64,000 bases of DNA from NCBI GenBank assembly GCA_024516035.1, contig CM044957.1, positions 51,022,085 through 51,086,084 of the forward strand, written 5' to 3'. The notes under the pieces are model-generated. The model was given only the letters and a program-made list of their open reading frames with translations, made no database searches and was not told the DNA's origin. Below are positions 30,780 to 41,649 of the stretch, in pieces. The first letter of the stretch is position 1; the number at the start of each line of letters is the position of its first letter. Position numbers and translations under genes: made by a program. This DNA comes from Bactericera cockerelli. Lineage: Eukaryota; Arthropoda; Insecta; Hemiptera; Triozidae.

Positions 30780-31345
30780 CCTAATCTTTTTCACTCCTTT
30801 ATTTAAGCCTACACTCTCTCTCTTTCTCTCTCCCCTCACCTCTTCCTCACTCTCCTTCTCTCCTGTAATCTTTTTCACTCCTTTATTTATTCCTACCGCT
30901 TACACTATCCTTCTCTCTCTTCCTCTTTCTCTCTCTTTCTCTCTCTCTCCTTCCCCCTTCCTTTTCTTCTCTCTCTATCTCTCTTTCTCCGCTCCCCCTC
31001 TCTTTCTCTCCTTTAATATTTTCACTTCTTCATTTAATCCTACCTCCATTTACAGACCTACATTCTCTTTTCCACTCTCTCTTCCTATTCATCTATTCTC
31101 TATATATTTCTCCTTTAATCTTTTTCTTCGTTTATTTAATCCAACCTCTTTCTACACTATCTCTCTCTCTCTCTCTCAATCTTTAGTTCCCTCACTCCCA
31201 ATTTCTTCCTCTCTATCTTTTTAATGTCTTAATTTAATACCTCTCACTTTATCCCTCTCTTTCTCTCTCTCTTCCCTTCTCTCTCTCTCTCTCTTTCTCT
31301 TTCTCTCCCACTCCTATAGGACTCTCTCCCACTCCTATAGGACTC
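30780..31345 (+). repeat. 570-bp pyrimidine-rich spacer
   Basis: CT-rich with recurring TTTTTCACTCCTTTATTTA-type phrases; ends with a duplicated CTCCCACTCCTATAGGA (31,307 and 31,327). It lies inside the loop of the long inverted repeat. Confidence 0.88.
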
Positions 31346-31349
31346 TCCT

Positions 31350-31800
31350 GGTATAAATTGTCTCTGATGTTCTAAACTCCTTTTCCCTCGGGCTGAGGAT
31401 TTGGTCCTGCAGGATAATTAATAATGGAGCCTGGCGATCTTGGGCCGGGCGAAGGGAATGTAATATGTGCTTGAATGTCCTGGGTTGGGTGGAAGAGAAT
31501 GTGAGAACTCTGCGGTTGATGCCTTTAATGTACTCTCTAAACAAACTCGTGTGACCAAGTGAACATCAAACGACATTCCTTGTCCTTCACAATGGGTCGA
31601 TTTGCTCGTAAGCAAAAGCTCGAAGTAAAAGCAAAAGGTCTAAAGGAAAAGCTAGAAATAAAAGCATTTGCTCATTTTCGTATTGGTATATTGTTATACC
31701 TACTTATTTACGGTAAGAATCCTTTTACACGATGTTAAAAAATAACCATTGTTTAAAAAATCAATAAAGATTAACATTTTCAACAAAAAATCCTTTTCTG
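31350..31800. other. Unassigned sequence inside inverted-repeat loop
   Basis: Includes short repeats of AAAGCTCGAAGTAAAAGC/AAAGCTAGAAATAAAAGC type (31,610-31,670). Two overlapping minus ORFs of 65-69 aa lack recognised domains. Confidence 0.35.
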
Positions 31801-31802
31801 TG

Positions 31803-32058
31803 TACCGAATCTATGTACCGAATTACCTATTGCTACTGTCAGGTTTTCCCCAGTGGGTATACACAAACTTTGAAAATACATGATAAAGGACCTAAGCCCG
31901 AATTTACTAATCCTACGCCATCCCTTAACACGCCCTCTGCTGGGAATTTCAACCAATCACAGCGCATTAATATCAGCTGTTAAGTGAGAGTGGATTTACA
32001 AATCTTAGTTATTCAATCCTGTTTCATAAGTGGGCCCTAAGTAATGGAAAACTTGTAA
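31803..32058 (-). repeat. Right arm of long inverted repeat (family K based)
   Basis: Reverse counterpart of 30,457-30,715, e.g. CATCCCTTAACACGCCCTCT and CAGCGCATTAATATCAGCTG. Ends GTTTCATAAGTGGGCCCTAA. Confidence 0.9.
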
Positions 32059-32139
32059 TCTACACATTGTATAGTTGACGTTGCTGTAGCCAGCTTGTCT
32101 ACTGCTGGGGGGAGTGACAATTTTTATGAATAAACGGGC

Positions 32140-32310
32140 CGTATATAAAAGCCTGGCTGGGGGACTATAAACAGGGAGTAGACCAGTATTGGCTTATCAA
32201 TTATTAGCCTCCTTGTAAAGACAGTGGTAGAAATGCTGAGTCATTCCTCCACTGTCTGGCTACCTTCGTTCACGATGACGCCACCCTATGATGATGATGA
32301 TTCTCCTTTT
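32140..32310 (+). repeat. Repeat family N, copy 2
   Basis: GGGGGACTATAAACAGGGAG then TAGACCAGTATTGGCTTATC and TGTAAAGACAGTGGTAGAAA; reverse of 1742-1912. Confidence 0.75.
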
Positions 32311-32559
32311 TTCTTTTTCTTTTCTATTTATTTATTGATACTTTTCATGTTTTTTCTTCTTCCTATTCTTTTTTTCTTTTCTATTCATTTATTGATACTG
32401 ACTAGAAAATGAGAAACATCAAAACCATTTGAAATGCGCCATTAAATCCCAGTGCCCGACACGACTGACCTGGATGTTAAAGTGACGTTAACTGAAAAGT
32501 GTAATGAAGCATAAAGAAAAAAGAGTAAGAAGTGAAAATTAAGCAATTTCTCGAGTCTT

Positions 32560-32683
32560 AACTTTTTTCCAAGGTTAAAAAAGTATTTTTTTAGCGGAGA
32601 AAAAAATCTTGATTTTGCTTTGTAAAAAACTGCAGCCTGGACATACATACTTTTTTCCAAGGTTGAAAAATATTTTTTCGCGG

Positions 32684-32726
<43 letters not shown>

Positions 32727-32735
32727 GCAGTACGT
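32560..32735 (+). repeat. Short tandem duplication ending in a 40-base A run
   Basis: CTTTTTTCCAAGGTT and the following GCGGA(G)AAAAAA...ACTGCAG occur at 32,559-32,633 and 32,649-32,733. The second copy has an A homopolymer of about 40 bases (32,683-32,724). Confidence 0.75.
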
Positions 32736-33204
32736 TCATTATTGTTATCAAAAAAATATTTTGTTGTGCTACAAGTTAGCTACGATTACTTTTGGCAGAT
32801 TGTTTTTTTTTTTAATTTCGTGCAAAAAAAAGGTCGAAAAAGAGTTTTTTTTTATCGGAGAACCCCAAAAAGTAAAGTTTTCAGTTTCTCAAATTAAAGT
32901 ATATTTTCATCATGCAAAGCTCTAAACTGTCACCGTCAACGGAAACTTCAAACAAACTTGAAACTTATTACTCGGCGGGCAGTGGGAGAGGAGGGGCAGG
33001 GGGTGGCTAAAGGGGTAAAGAGGGGAGACCGGAACGGGGGGAAAAAAAAACCCACAAAGTTGTGTAAAAGTTGCGGGATTTTATCTTCGCGTCTTTGTGG
33101 AGCAGTTTGCCTCTCGCGTCTCGAAAATGGTTTTTCAAATGTTGAAGAAACTTTGGCAAATAAGTTTTTCCGTGAAAAGAAATGAGGGTGGAGTACGCGA
33201 GGGG

Positions 33205-33445
33205 GGGGGGGGGGTATTTTGCGTGTTCACCTTTCTCGCCAAATATTAACTTGCTCTCTTCCTCTCTCTCTCTCTCTTTTCATCTTCTCTTTCTATCTCT
33301 CTCATTTTTAACCTGTCTCTCTCTTTTTGTTCTATTTATCTCTCTCTCATTTTTTATCTCTCTTCCTCCTTTTCTATTTATCTCTTTCTCTCTCTCTCTC
33401 TCTTTTCTTTTCATCCCTCTTGTCTCTCTCCCCTTCTCTCAATCC
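33205..33445 (+). repeat. G run and CT-rich tract
   Basis: G-run at about 33,202-33,214 then TCTCTCTCTCTCTTTTCATC-like pyrimidine text to 33,440; low-complexity ORF 33,182-33,517. Confidence 0.88.
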
Positions 33446-33779
33446 CTTACTTTGCGCGTCCGCTCAAGACTGATCGGATCCCAATTAGTGCAACAGACAA
33501 CCTTGTACATTATTTAAAGCTCGTATAATTAAGGCCGCTCCTCTCTTCACTCGGGTAACCATAGCAGTCTACTCTCAAGCAGTCTTCATTCAAAACCTTA
33601 TCTGACATTAATTAAGCATTTGGTGTTCCAACAACAGAAAACCAGACGCAATATTCGAGGAAAATTTCTAACGAAGGAAATCCAGAAATAGTCTCATGTA
33701 TATGTATAGGCTTCTCAAGAAATCGAACAAAGCACCAGGCGCTCCTAGGAAGATGCGAGATTTCAAAAAAAAAAAAAAA

Positions 33780-33835
33780 TACATGGAAACTCACAAACAT
33801 GCTACCCACATTAACCTTACCCAGCCTGATGGTAA
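33780..33835 (-). mobile_element. SINE family B body fragment
   Basis: GGAAACTCACAAACATGCTA, CCCACATTAACCTTACCCAG, joined directly to a LINE family I end. Confidence 0.65.
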
Positions 33836-33837
33836 GA

Positions 33838-34035
33838 TGGTAGGGGTTGGGTGGAAGAGATTTTCATAGGCAATAACCCCGCCCCTTATTTAGGACATAC
33901 GTTTTTTTATGTATATATTTTCTATTCTTTTTCATTTTTATTGTATATATTGTTTCAATTTTTTTCATTGTTAAAAGATTTATTTTTGTTGTACAATTGT
34001 ACATAATGTCCATTTATATCTAATAAAGTGTTGTA
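33838..34035 (+). mobile_element. RTE-like LINE 3' end (family I)
   Basis: GGTTGGGTGGAAGAGATTTT then AGGCAATAACCCCGCCCCTT and TTTAGGACATACG, T-rich tail, TCTAATAAAGTGT (34,018). 3' UTR only. Confidence 0.72.
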
Positions 34036-34556
34036 TAATAATAATAGATAATAATGGTCATCATTTTTTAGAAAATTTGAGAAAAGCTCTTTTCTTTCGG
34101 TCAGGAATAAATAAATAATAATAATAATGAAAATCAATAGAAAATAATATTAGAAATAAATAAAATTATTATTATAAAGAAAATTATTTAGTTGCCACTG
34201 CCCCTTTATTTAATCGCTGCTAGGCAACCCGTCATGTTTGGGAATTAATTTCAGAAACACACAGCATTCATTTCACTCCCAGCGGGGCTTTTGATGTAGC
34301 AATTATTACAATCTGGATTGAATTTTCCGATTTTGTGGTTCCCAGAGTATGGAGGGAATGTTGGGACAAGTCTCACGAGTTGCCTTTGTTTGATTGCTGC
34401 ATATACAGGGTCTTTCAGTGAGACGTATGAATTTGAAAAATTCATATCTCCGGTTCTGTTCATCCAAAAGGAGTCTGGGGCATTGTAATTGAAATGACGG
34501 AATTTTTTTTAAACAAATTAAAAAAAAAAATGTTTTATTTTATAAAAAATAAAATA

Positions 34557-34842
34557 ATAAATGTGTTTCTTTGTGTTATTATATCACAATTTTAGTGGGT
34601 AGCGCAGAATTATAGGACTTTTCCATATCTTTAATATCCCAATATCTTATTTTTGCCTATCATTTCGCCACTGGTCACTGCTAATATTAAAGCAGCTACT
34701 CATTTTTCTTCACGAGGTATGAGTGGACCCGAACACCCAAGTACAGAGCAGTAAAAATCCTGCCCGCTGAGGATCGAACCCAGGTCGCCTTGCGTGCAAT
34801 GCCTAGCGCGCTAACTCACTCTGCCACGGTGACTACTTAAAA
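34557..34842 (-). mobile_element. SINE family H, full length, reversed
   Basis: Reversed head: GTAGTCACCGTGGCAGAGTG then AGTTAGCGCGCTAGGCATTG, with B box GGGTTCGATCC (reversed at about 34,771). Body CATACCTCGTGAAGAAAAAT and GACCAGTGGCGAAATGATAG; tail TGTGATATAATAACACAAAG. The tRNA-like head is about 75 nt. Confidence 0.85.
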
Positions 34843-35034
34843 AGGTTTTATTTTAGTCTTACCTGTTTGTTTGTCAGTGCTTGAAGATTACATTCAGCAT
34901 ATGGCCGCCTGCTTCTTCGATGTATTTGTCCAACTTTTTCTCTGAAGCTCCACCATTTCCTGTGTGGTTTAATTCACTTCATTTCGATTAGCTTATTTCA
35001 AATAATAGATAATAAAATCTTCTTTCGAATCACG

Positions 35035-35155
35035 GCGCGACGAGACGAAAAAATCTGACCGAGTTTTTACGTTTCCGGAATGTCATGGATGTAAAGGTAA
35101 AGTGCCCTGAAGTAATTGGAAAATGGTTCCGGGACACAACTACTGGGTTGTCTTG
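35035..35155 (+). mobile_element. SINE family A body
   Basis: ACCGAGTTTTTACGTTTCCG then GAATGTCATGGATGTAAAGG and GTGCCCTGAAGTAATTGGAA; head lost. Confidence 0.7.
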
Positions 35156-35261
35156 GCATACCCTTCCTTCCAGACATCCCCACAGGAAGAAATGGCAGGT
35201 TGCTCGATTTGGAGCCAAACAATAGCCTCAGGAATTTGCATGCGTTAAATGACAAATTAGA

Positions 35262-35350
35262 TGGTAGCAAATGCTATGAGTATTAACCTCACCTGGTGGT
35301 TACTTCAGTATATCAATATAAACAGAAAAGTGAGAAGTTGTACTTTCCAC
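35262..35350 (+). mobile_element. SINE D 3' fragment followed by family M fragment
   Basis: GTAGCAAATGCTATGAGTAT then TAACCTCACCTGGTGGTTAC (D tail), then ATATCAATATAAACAGAAAA then GTGAGAAGTTGTA (M). Confidence 0.6.
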
Positions 35351-35647
35351 TGGTGAGTGTTATTTAGTTATTTTATTATTAAAATGGAGTTGACCAGACT
35401 CCTCTAGGCTGAACAGAACCGGGGATATGAAACTTTCAATTTCATACGATTCACTGACCGATCCTGTATTTATAATTATATTGTTATCAGAATTACTTCT
35501 ACACTGCTGTTCAAAATTAGAGGTATGCAAGCTGTTTTTCCCTTTAACTCAATGTATTTTCCTGCGGCTGAAATTCAGAATTGAAGGACCCAGAAAAAAG
35601 GGAAGGCAGGCGTTTCTGAAAACTTGAAACCCATGAATTGGGGTGTC

Positions 35648-35740
35648 AATGAAACCTACTTGTTTCATTATTAATGAAACCTACTTGTTTCATTATTAAT
35701 GAAACCTACTTGTTTCATTATTAATGAAACCTACTTGTCG
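35648..35740 (+). repeat. 25-bp tandem repeat of small palindromes
   Basis: AATGAAACCTACTTGTTTCA then TTATT repeats with 25-base spacing, four units; each contains the inverted pair AATGAAAC/GTTTCATT around CTACTT. Confidence 0.93.
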
Positions 35741-35923
35741 TCCTAGCCGTCGTGACAACTGTCAAACAACGAAATCTAATTAGATACAGATACTTAATTT
35801 GAACGCAACACAGAATCAAAACGCAATTCACACAGAATTGTGTGGATGATGTTGAGACGGAGATTTTGAGAGTGGAGAGTGTTTATGGAATGGGGCACTG
35901 ATGCTTGATGTGACACTTGTGAC

Positions 35924-36128
35924 AGTCTGTCCCAGTAGCTCAATTGTCGAGGCGTCTTTCAGTTCATACAGAGGTCGCGGGTTCGAAAACCAGCCCGGAC
36001 CTGACAAGTTGTCTTTCCATTTGTGATTTTGACCATATAATAGTACGTCTTATATAGGCTTACTGCTGGAATAGTGGGACTCATTAGTCCTAATCGGGCA
36101 TTATATAAACAAGTCCATATTATTATAT
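35924..36128 (+). mobile_element. SINE family E
   Basis: GTCTGTCCCAGTAGCTCAAT, GGTCGCGGGTTCGAAAACC (B box), CTTTCCATTTGTGATTTTGA, TACTGCTGGAATAGTGGGAC, then a T-rich tail. Confidence 0.85.
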
Positions 36129-36169
36129 TTATTTTTAGTTTTTTTTTTTATATAAAAAAAGGGATTACC

Positions 36170-36272
36170 TAGTTGTTGTACCCCTGAACCGTTTTCCATG
36201 ACTTCAGGTCACTTTACCTTTACATCCATGGCAAAGAAAACGGAAAAATTCGGGCAGAATTTTCCGTTTTGC
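36170..36272 (-). mobile_element. SINE family A body, reversed
   Basis: TTGTACCCCTGAACCGTTTT then GACTTCAGGTCACTTTACCT then TTACATCCATGGC. Lies directly 3' of the SINE E copy. Confidence 0.7.
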
Positions 36273-36604
36273 CGAAGAAAGAAGATATTATTATTATCTA
36301 TTATTATTTTTCATTCCATTAGAGAATCCGAGTAAGGTCTACAGTCCACAGAACGACCAGAAGCCACCAAGTCTAAACAGGGAACGTGCACACTGCACAG
36401 AGACAAAAAGGCTAATTCGACGAATAAAACTGTAGCCAAAAGTAGGGCACTAAAAATGTAATGGCTATTTTATACCGAAAAATCCCGTTTTATGGTGGAC
36501 AAATGGACTTTTTATTTTACCCGGAAAAATAAAGCATTATAATTTGATTAGAAATGGTATTAAATAAAGGGGAGACAAAAAAGTTTTTATAGGCGAATTT
36601 TGTT

Positions 36605-36690
36605 TTGTGACTAGATGGACTTTGTAGCTGGATTGTCGAGTAGACTTGTAATCTCGGGTTCGCTGCTTCGAGTCTCAGACACGGATGGTC
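36605..36690 (+). mobile_element. tRNA-like SINE head, separate type
   Basis: TTGTAGCTGGATTGTCGAGT then AGACTTGTAATCTCGGG and CGCTGCTTCGAGTCTCAG. A- and B-box-like spacing, but no typical CCA end and no known body. Treated as a SINE remnant, not a tRNA gene. Confidence 0.45.
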
Positions 36691-36835
36691 TGAAATTATT
36701 CGAAAATGTAAAATTATCACTCTTGGGATTACTACAAATTTAATATTAAAGGGATATTCTGTACTTTTTTTTTATTTGTTATTTTATTTTCTGACCGAGA
36801 CTGTCTCGTTAGCTTGATTCACTTTTTTTTTTTTT

Positions 36836-37040
36836 TCTTAACGTCGCTTTCAACTGCATGGTCATATCACGACGGGGATGTTATCCTCTATTCGCAGGAA
36901 ACTCGCAAAACTGCTACCCATATTAATCTCACCCAGTCTGGGTTGCCCCGGAATGCCAGCATCACGAAGTCTTCACCTCGCTGGACGTCGCTGAACTACT
37001 GTGAACATCAACGCAACTGGCATGAATCATTTTCGATGGT
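36836..37040 (-). mobile_element. SINE family B with 5S-like head, reversed
   Basis: T-run (reversed tail), then AACGTCGCTTTCAACTGCAT, CATATTAATCTCACCCAGTC, and reversed head GCTGGACGTCGCTGAACTAC then TGTGA (5S-like GAAGTTAAGCAACGTC with changes). Confidence 0.72.
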
Positions 37041-37204
37041 TGACATTTCCAGCTGACTCAGTCGATATCGATATACCTATGGTTTTGCAGATCGTAAAAC
37101 ACCGCGGCAAACCCATACGTCACACGAACTATATTTTGGGCGATTCATAAAACTCCATAATGAACAAAACAAAACAAATCGATAGTTAATATCAAACTCT
37201 ATGA

Positions 37205-37269
37205 CGCAATGGCTTTGTTGACAAAGAGAAAGAAAAAAAGAGACAGAGAGAAGAGATAGAGAGAGAGGA

Positions 37270-37309
<40 letters not shown>

Positions 37310-37322
37310 TAGAGAGAGAGGA

Positions 37323-37392
<70 letters not shown>

Positions 37393-37450
37393 ATAGAGAG
37401 AGAGGAAGGAGAGAGAGAGAGAGAGAGAGAAGAGATAGAGAGAGAGGAAG

Positions 37451-37483
<33 letters not shown>

Positions 37484-37490
37484 GGAGAGG

Positions 37491-37527
<37 letters not shown>

Positions 37528-37600
37528 GAGATAGAGAGAGAGAGAGATAGAGATAAAGAGAGAGGAAGAAGAGAGAGAGAGGGAAGGGTACTAAAAAAGG
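37205..37600 (+). repeat. 390-bp GA microsatellite/higher-order repeat
   Basis: (GA)n runs separated by a recurring AGAGATAGAGAGAGAGGAAG block (near 37,250, 37,308, 37,388 and 37,428), so the array is a repeat of a repeat. Purine-only strand. Confidence 0.94.
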
Positions 37601-37609
37601 GACCTCCTA

Positions 37610-38040
37610 ATTTGAATGAAAATTGGAAAATATTCGAATACTTTAGGCAATAATGAAGTCTGAGATATAAACATCCCGGGTCCCGCGGGGGTGCGTTGCA
37701 CGAAAATCAATATCGCTAATTGCCTGGAGAATCAGGGGACAGCTGAAGCATGTCAACGCGCCCTGACTGAGATTGATTGCTGAAATTCTTCAGTCACCAG
37801 CCCCTCGTGCCTGTGGCTCAAGCTAAGTTATATCTGTGAATGCTAACGCTGCACGCTGGCGGCTGACGGCATTATTTTTGCTCGTGTTGTACTTTGGGGA
37901 TATAAGCGGTATATTATGATTTGGTACTGCCCACTGCCATGGCAAATTTCAATAACCACGACACAAGGACCATACTTCATAGGTGGGGCCCTTAGTGTGG
38001 GAAGACGACAGCCAAAAGAAACTAGCAAAAGTTCAGTTAA
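37610..38040. other. Unassigned intergenic DNA
   Basis: Normal composition; a 93-aa minus ORF (37,843-38,124) overlaps the next MITE and has no domain. Confidence 0.35.
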
Positions 38041-38065
38041 AAATATGTAAACTGTCATTGTTATA

Positions 38066-38949
38066 CAGGGTGAGCATAAAGTCTCACCCCACCCCCCGTA
38101 TCTCGAGAATGCCTGAAAATACAAGAAAACGCAAAAACCCGTATGCCTTAATTTTTAGGGGGATTAATTTTCAGCCAAAATTTTTTTGCCTACACGGCCC
38201 CAGTCAGGCTGGGCATGGACCAAATTTAAAATCTTAAATAGAATGTTATGTCTTGTGGCATATTGTTTTAAAGGTCTTATAGAGAGAAGTTCATTACAAA
38301 AAAATTCAGTGAGCTACAACTTACCGTTCTAGAGATACAGGTCCGAACGCCCTGAGTAATATCCATATATTTTGACCTATAACTCGTTAACCGTAAATTA
38401 TAGAAAAATGAAATTTGTTGATAATAACTCCTTATGACTAAGCCCTGTCGAAAAAGGTATAACTCGACATACTCTGTTGATATTAGTTTCTGGTCGGTTT
38501 CGTCAGCCAGCCGGACGAACAGTCCGAAAATTTTTAACGAAAAAACAAATCAAGCTTTAACTTGTTCGAAAGTCCTTGCCATAAGGAGTTATTATCAACA
38601 AATTTAATTTTTCTGGAATTTACGGTCAACGAGTTATAGGTCAAAATATATGGATATTACGCAGGACGTCCGACCCTGTATCTCAAAAACGGTAAGTCGT
38701 AGCTCACTGAAATTTGTTCTAATGAAATTACCTCTATGAGACCTTCAAAACAATATGCCACAAGACATACTATTCTATTTAAGATTTTAAAGTTGATCCA
38801 TGCCCAGCCTGACTGGGGCCCTGTAGGCAAATTTTTTTTGGCTAAAAATTAATCCCCCCAAAAATTAAGGAATACAAGTTTTTGCGTTTTCTTGTATTTT
38901 TAGCCATTCTCGAAATACGGGGGGTGGGTGAGACTTTATGCTCACCCTG
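38066..38949. mobile_element. Palindromic Tc1/mariner-like MITE, second family
   Basis: Ends TA-CAGGGTGAGCATAAAGTC ... ACTTTATGCTCACCCTG-TA. Arms of about 370 bp (38,066-38,435 and 38,580-38,949) with CAGTCAGGCTGGGCATGGAC and TATATTTTGACCTATAACTC mirrored. Central 145 bp unpaired. Confidence 0.92.
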
Positions 38950-39078
38950 TATATATATTTGAACCATTTACTTGTCATAATTTAAATAAATAAATTGTAT
39001 TTTTACAAATAAATAGTATAGGTTAATATATTTTTTATTGATAAATCAGTGTTTTCTCTGAAACTTATTTTTGATATA

Positions 39079-39660
39079 CAGGGTGGGGCAAAAGTCTGGA
39101 AACCCCTAAATAACTTTCGAATGGCTTCTTCGGTAAAATTAAAATTTTGTAAGGTAAACCGGGCTAATAAGACCTTCTTTTAGAGTGGGGTTGATTTTTG
39201 TTACCGGCCCCATGTCGGGGCTAGGGGGGCCGACTTCATTTTTTTAAATACGAACCCCCACCTTGCGATACATTTTTGGAAAGGTCTTTAAATATGAAAT
39301 ACATTGGTACAAATTTAATTTTTTTTAATATTAACTGTTTGCAAATGGCGTGCAACTTTGTGTATGCAGTAAAGTCTGGAAACCCCTGAATATTTTTTGA
39401 AAGGGTTTTCTCAGTAAATTTAAAATTGTGCACGGTAAGTCGGGGTAATTAGACCTTTCCAAAAATGTATCGCAAGGTGGGGGTTCGTATTTAAAAAAAT
39501 GAAGTTGGCCCCCCTGGCCCCGACATGGAGGCCGGTAACAAAAATTTACCCTACTCTAAAAGAAGGTCTTATTAGCCCGGTTTACCGTACAAAATTTTAA
39601 TTTTACCGAAGAAGCCATTCGAAAGTTATTCAGGGGTTTCCAGACTTTTGCCCCACCCTG
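39079..39660. mobile_element. Palindromic Tc1/mariner-like MITE, short form of the 17.8-kb family
   Basis: Ends TA-CAGGGTGGGGCAAAAGTC ... GACTTTTGCCCCACCCTG-TA, 582 bp. It matches 17,817-18,678 but lacks one of the internal inverted blocks, so its right half is shorter. Only 129 bp from the preceding different palindromic MITE. Confidence 0.92.
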
Positions 39661-39764
39661 TATAATATATCAACGTAGTACCTTTTTTCAGATCCTTTAC
39701 ATAGGTTACTTTTTTCATTTAAAAGAAAGCTAGGTATATGATAAAGTAGTTGTATTTAAACTCA

Positions 39765-39952
39765 GTCTTCGCTAGTGAAACGTCTACACCTAGCCTGATC
39801 CGGATTACTGATCCGGAGGTTGCGGGTTTGAATCCCGCCTGGAGCGGAAAATTCGACCGAGTTTTTCCGTTTCCGGAATGGCTTGGATGTAAAGGTAAAG
39901 TGCCCTAAAGTAATGCGAAACCGGTTACGGGGCACACTTACATTTAAAAAAA
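39765..39952 (+). mobile_element. SINE family A, most complete copy
   Basis: tRNA-like head through CGGAGGTTGCGGGTTTGAAT then CCCGCCTGGAGCGG (B box), body AATTCGACCGAGTTTTTCCG, TTTCCGGAATGGCTTGGATG, AGTGCCCTAAAGTAATGCGA, ending in an A run. Confidence 0.82.
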
Positions 39953-40174
39953 AAAATACCAAGCCACCTCACTGTCGGCTTTTGAGGGGCTTTCAGCATT
40001 TTATCTTAATCAAACTGTCGAAATACTTTTTACCTTGAACAATGAATAAATTTAAAGACTGATTTATTTTTTCTCTCTTTTGCGATTAGAATAAATATAT
40101 TCTATATATAATCTGTACTTGTACATAGATGGAAGTGAACCTATTGATTAGTGTTGAGTACCTACTTGGAGATT

Positions 40175-40325
40175 TTTTTAGTTTAACGTCGCTTTCAACT
40201 GCATGCTCATATCACGACGTGATCACCAGGCGATCAAATTAATGATGAAAAATGCATGCATTGAGTGGAATTCGAATTCGAACAAACGGATCCTTACGCT
40301 AATTGGATACCAGACTACCACTTTT
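40175..40325 (-). mobile_element. Family B 3' end joined to reversed SINE D head
   Basis: TTTAACGTCGCTTTCAACTG then CATGCTCATATCACGACG (B), then CGAACAAACGGATCCTTACG and CTAATTGGATACCAGACTAC (reversed D head). Confidence 0.65.
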
Positions 40326-40544
40326 CTTCCTTTAATCTGGTCTTCAAAGCATTCTCTTTCAAATATTCTGAATGTTGAAGACTTCTTTTAGAGTCAGGAT
40401 CTCTGCTAAGAACCTCTGAAATATCTTACTTATTTTTGGTCTAAGCACAAGACCTGAGGCTGATAGCTGCTATTTCACAGGAAATTGATATTTTCAATCA
40501 GAAATTTTGAGACATAATTCAAATACTGTAGTATTTACATTGCA

Positions 40545-40810
40545 TTAGTGGTAGCCAAGTGGATAAGTCGCTAGTCTGGTAATCCAGGTAGCGTAGGAAT
40601 CTGATGGTTCGAATCCCACCCAATGCATGAATTTTTTCTCATAAATTTGATCGTCATGTATGAGACTCACCCATTCATACTCGTATAATTGAGAACTTCT
40701 CGACCGTGTAACGTATCTGTCACCTGACTATTCAGTCGGTTAAGTTGACTTTCAGGGTTTGTTTGTATAAAATGGCTTTCAGCCATTAACCTCGCCTGCC
40801 AACCTTCCAC
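40545..40810 (+). mobile_element. SINE family D
   Basis: GTGGTAGCCAAGTGGATAAG then TCGCTAGTCTGGTAATCCAG; B box GGTTCGAATCCC; AATGCATGAATTTTTTCTC; tail near CAGCCATTAACCTCGCC. Confidence 0.85.
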
Positions 40811-40908
40811 TATTATTTAAGTTCAATGTTCTTTTGAATATTGTTCTGAAGTTATTTGAAAAACAACAGTGTTTTGTTTGACCTGTACAATAAAAATAAG
40901 TAAAAAAA

Positions 40909-41055
40909 TTATCATATTTGTCTTAAACACTTTCGTGACGTCACAACTAAACTACTCAAACTTGCTTTACTGAATTTTTGCTGAACCGGGACTTGAACCA
41001 CCGACCTCCAAAGTACAAGTCCGCCGCCTTATCGATCAAGCTACTGAGGCCGGTA
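40909..41055 (-). mobile_element. SINE family F, reversed
   Basis: TTATCATATTTGTCTTAAAC, CACTTTCGTGACGTCACAAC, then reversed head GGGACTTGAACCACCGACCT and CCGCCTTATCGATCAAGCTA. Confidence 0.85.
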
Positions 41056-41154
41056 ATACGAATAAGAAGCTAAAAAAGATCACTCAGCTCTCAAGAATAT
41101 TCGTACTATAGTATGTGAATACAGGTCCAAACTTTTATTAGTTTTCTTAGTCCA

Positions 41155-41260
41155 AATGTTATCCTCCCATTTGGGATTTTTACCACATGATAATACATCC
41201 TTGGGCTTACTGCTGGAATAATGGGACTCAATAGTCCTAATCGGGCTGTATAAATATGGA
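41155..41260 (+). mobile_element. SINE family E body
   Basis: TTATCCTCCCATTTGGGATT, TTGGGCTTACTGCTGGAATA, ATGGGACTCAATAGTCCTAA; head missing. Confidence 0.78.
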
Positions 41261-41411
41261 GAAATTATTATTATTATTATAATTATTAGTCTTCTTCTTC
41301 TTTTACTCTGTCTTATCCCGCAGGGTCGACGTTGTTGAACCTCATGGTTGAGGTTGATTGGTTTTGGCACATTTTTTACGGCTGGATGCCCTTCCTAACG
41401 CCAACGATTCT

Positions 41412-41640
41412 ATTTGATTTAACGTCCTGGATTAGGACGGGGGTTTTACCCTCCATTCGCTGGGAATCGTATTAGCTACCCACATTAACATCACCCAGCC
41501 TGGGTAGGGCCGGAAATGGCAGCCTCACGTGTTTGGATGGAACAGAATTTTCTTCGAAAAGTCTGCCCCAGCCGGGAGTTGAACTCGGGAACTCTGGACT
41601 ACGGGCAGTAGTCACAACCATTACGCCACGGAGGCTACGT
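41412..41640 (-). mobile_element. SINE family B with tRNA head, reversed
   Basis: Reversed body GGGGGTTTTACCCTCCATTC, ACATCACCCAGCCTGGGTAG; reversed tRNA-like head GAGTTGAACTCGGGAACTCT ... CATTACGCCACGGAGGC (forward: GCCTCCGTGGCGTAATGG). Same body as the 5S-headed copies at 42,072 and 53,300. Confidence 0.85.
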
Positions 41641-41649
41641 GGCGAATAA

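Larger units (their letters stand above)
34406..35466. mobile_element. Tc1/mariner-like MITE with nested SINEs
   Basis: Left end TA-CAGGGTCTTTCAGTGAGAC and GGTTCTGTTCATCC; right end reversed reads CAGGATCGGTCAGTGAATCG and GGTTCTGTTCAGCC, followed by TA. TIRs of about 75 bp, diverged. Carries a reversed SINE H, a SINE A body, a D fragment and a family M fragment, so it is an old nested cluster. Confidence 0.78.
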
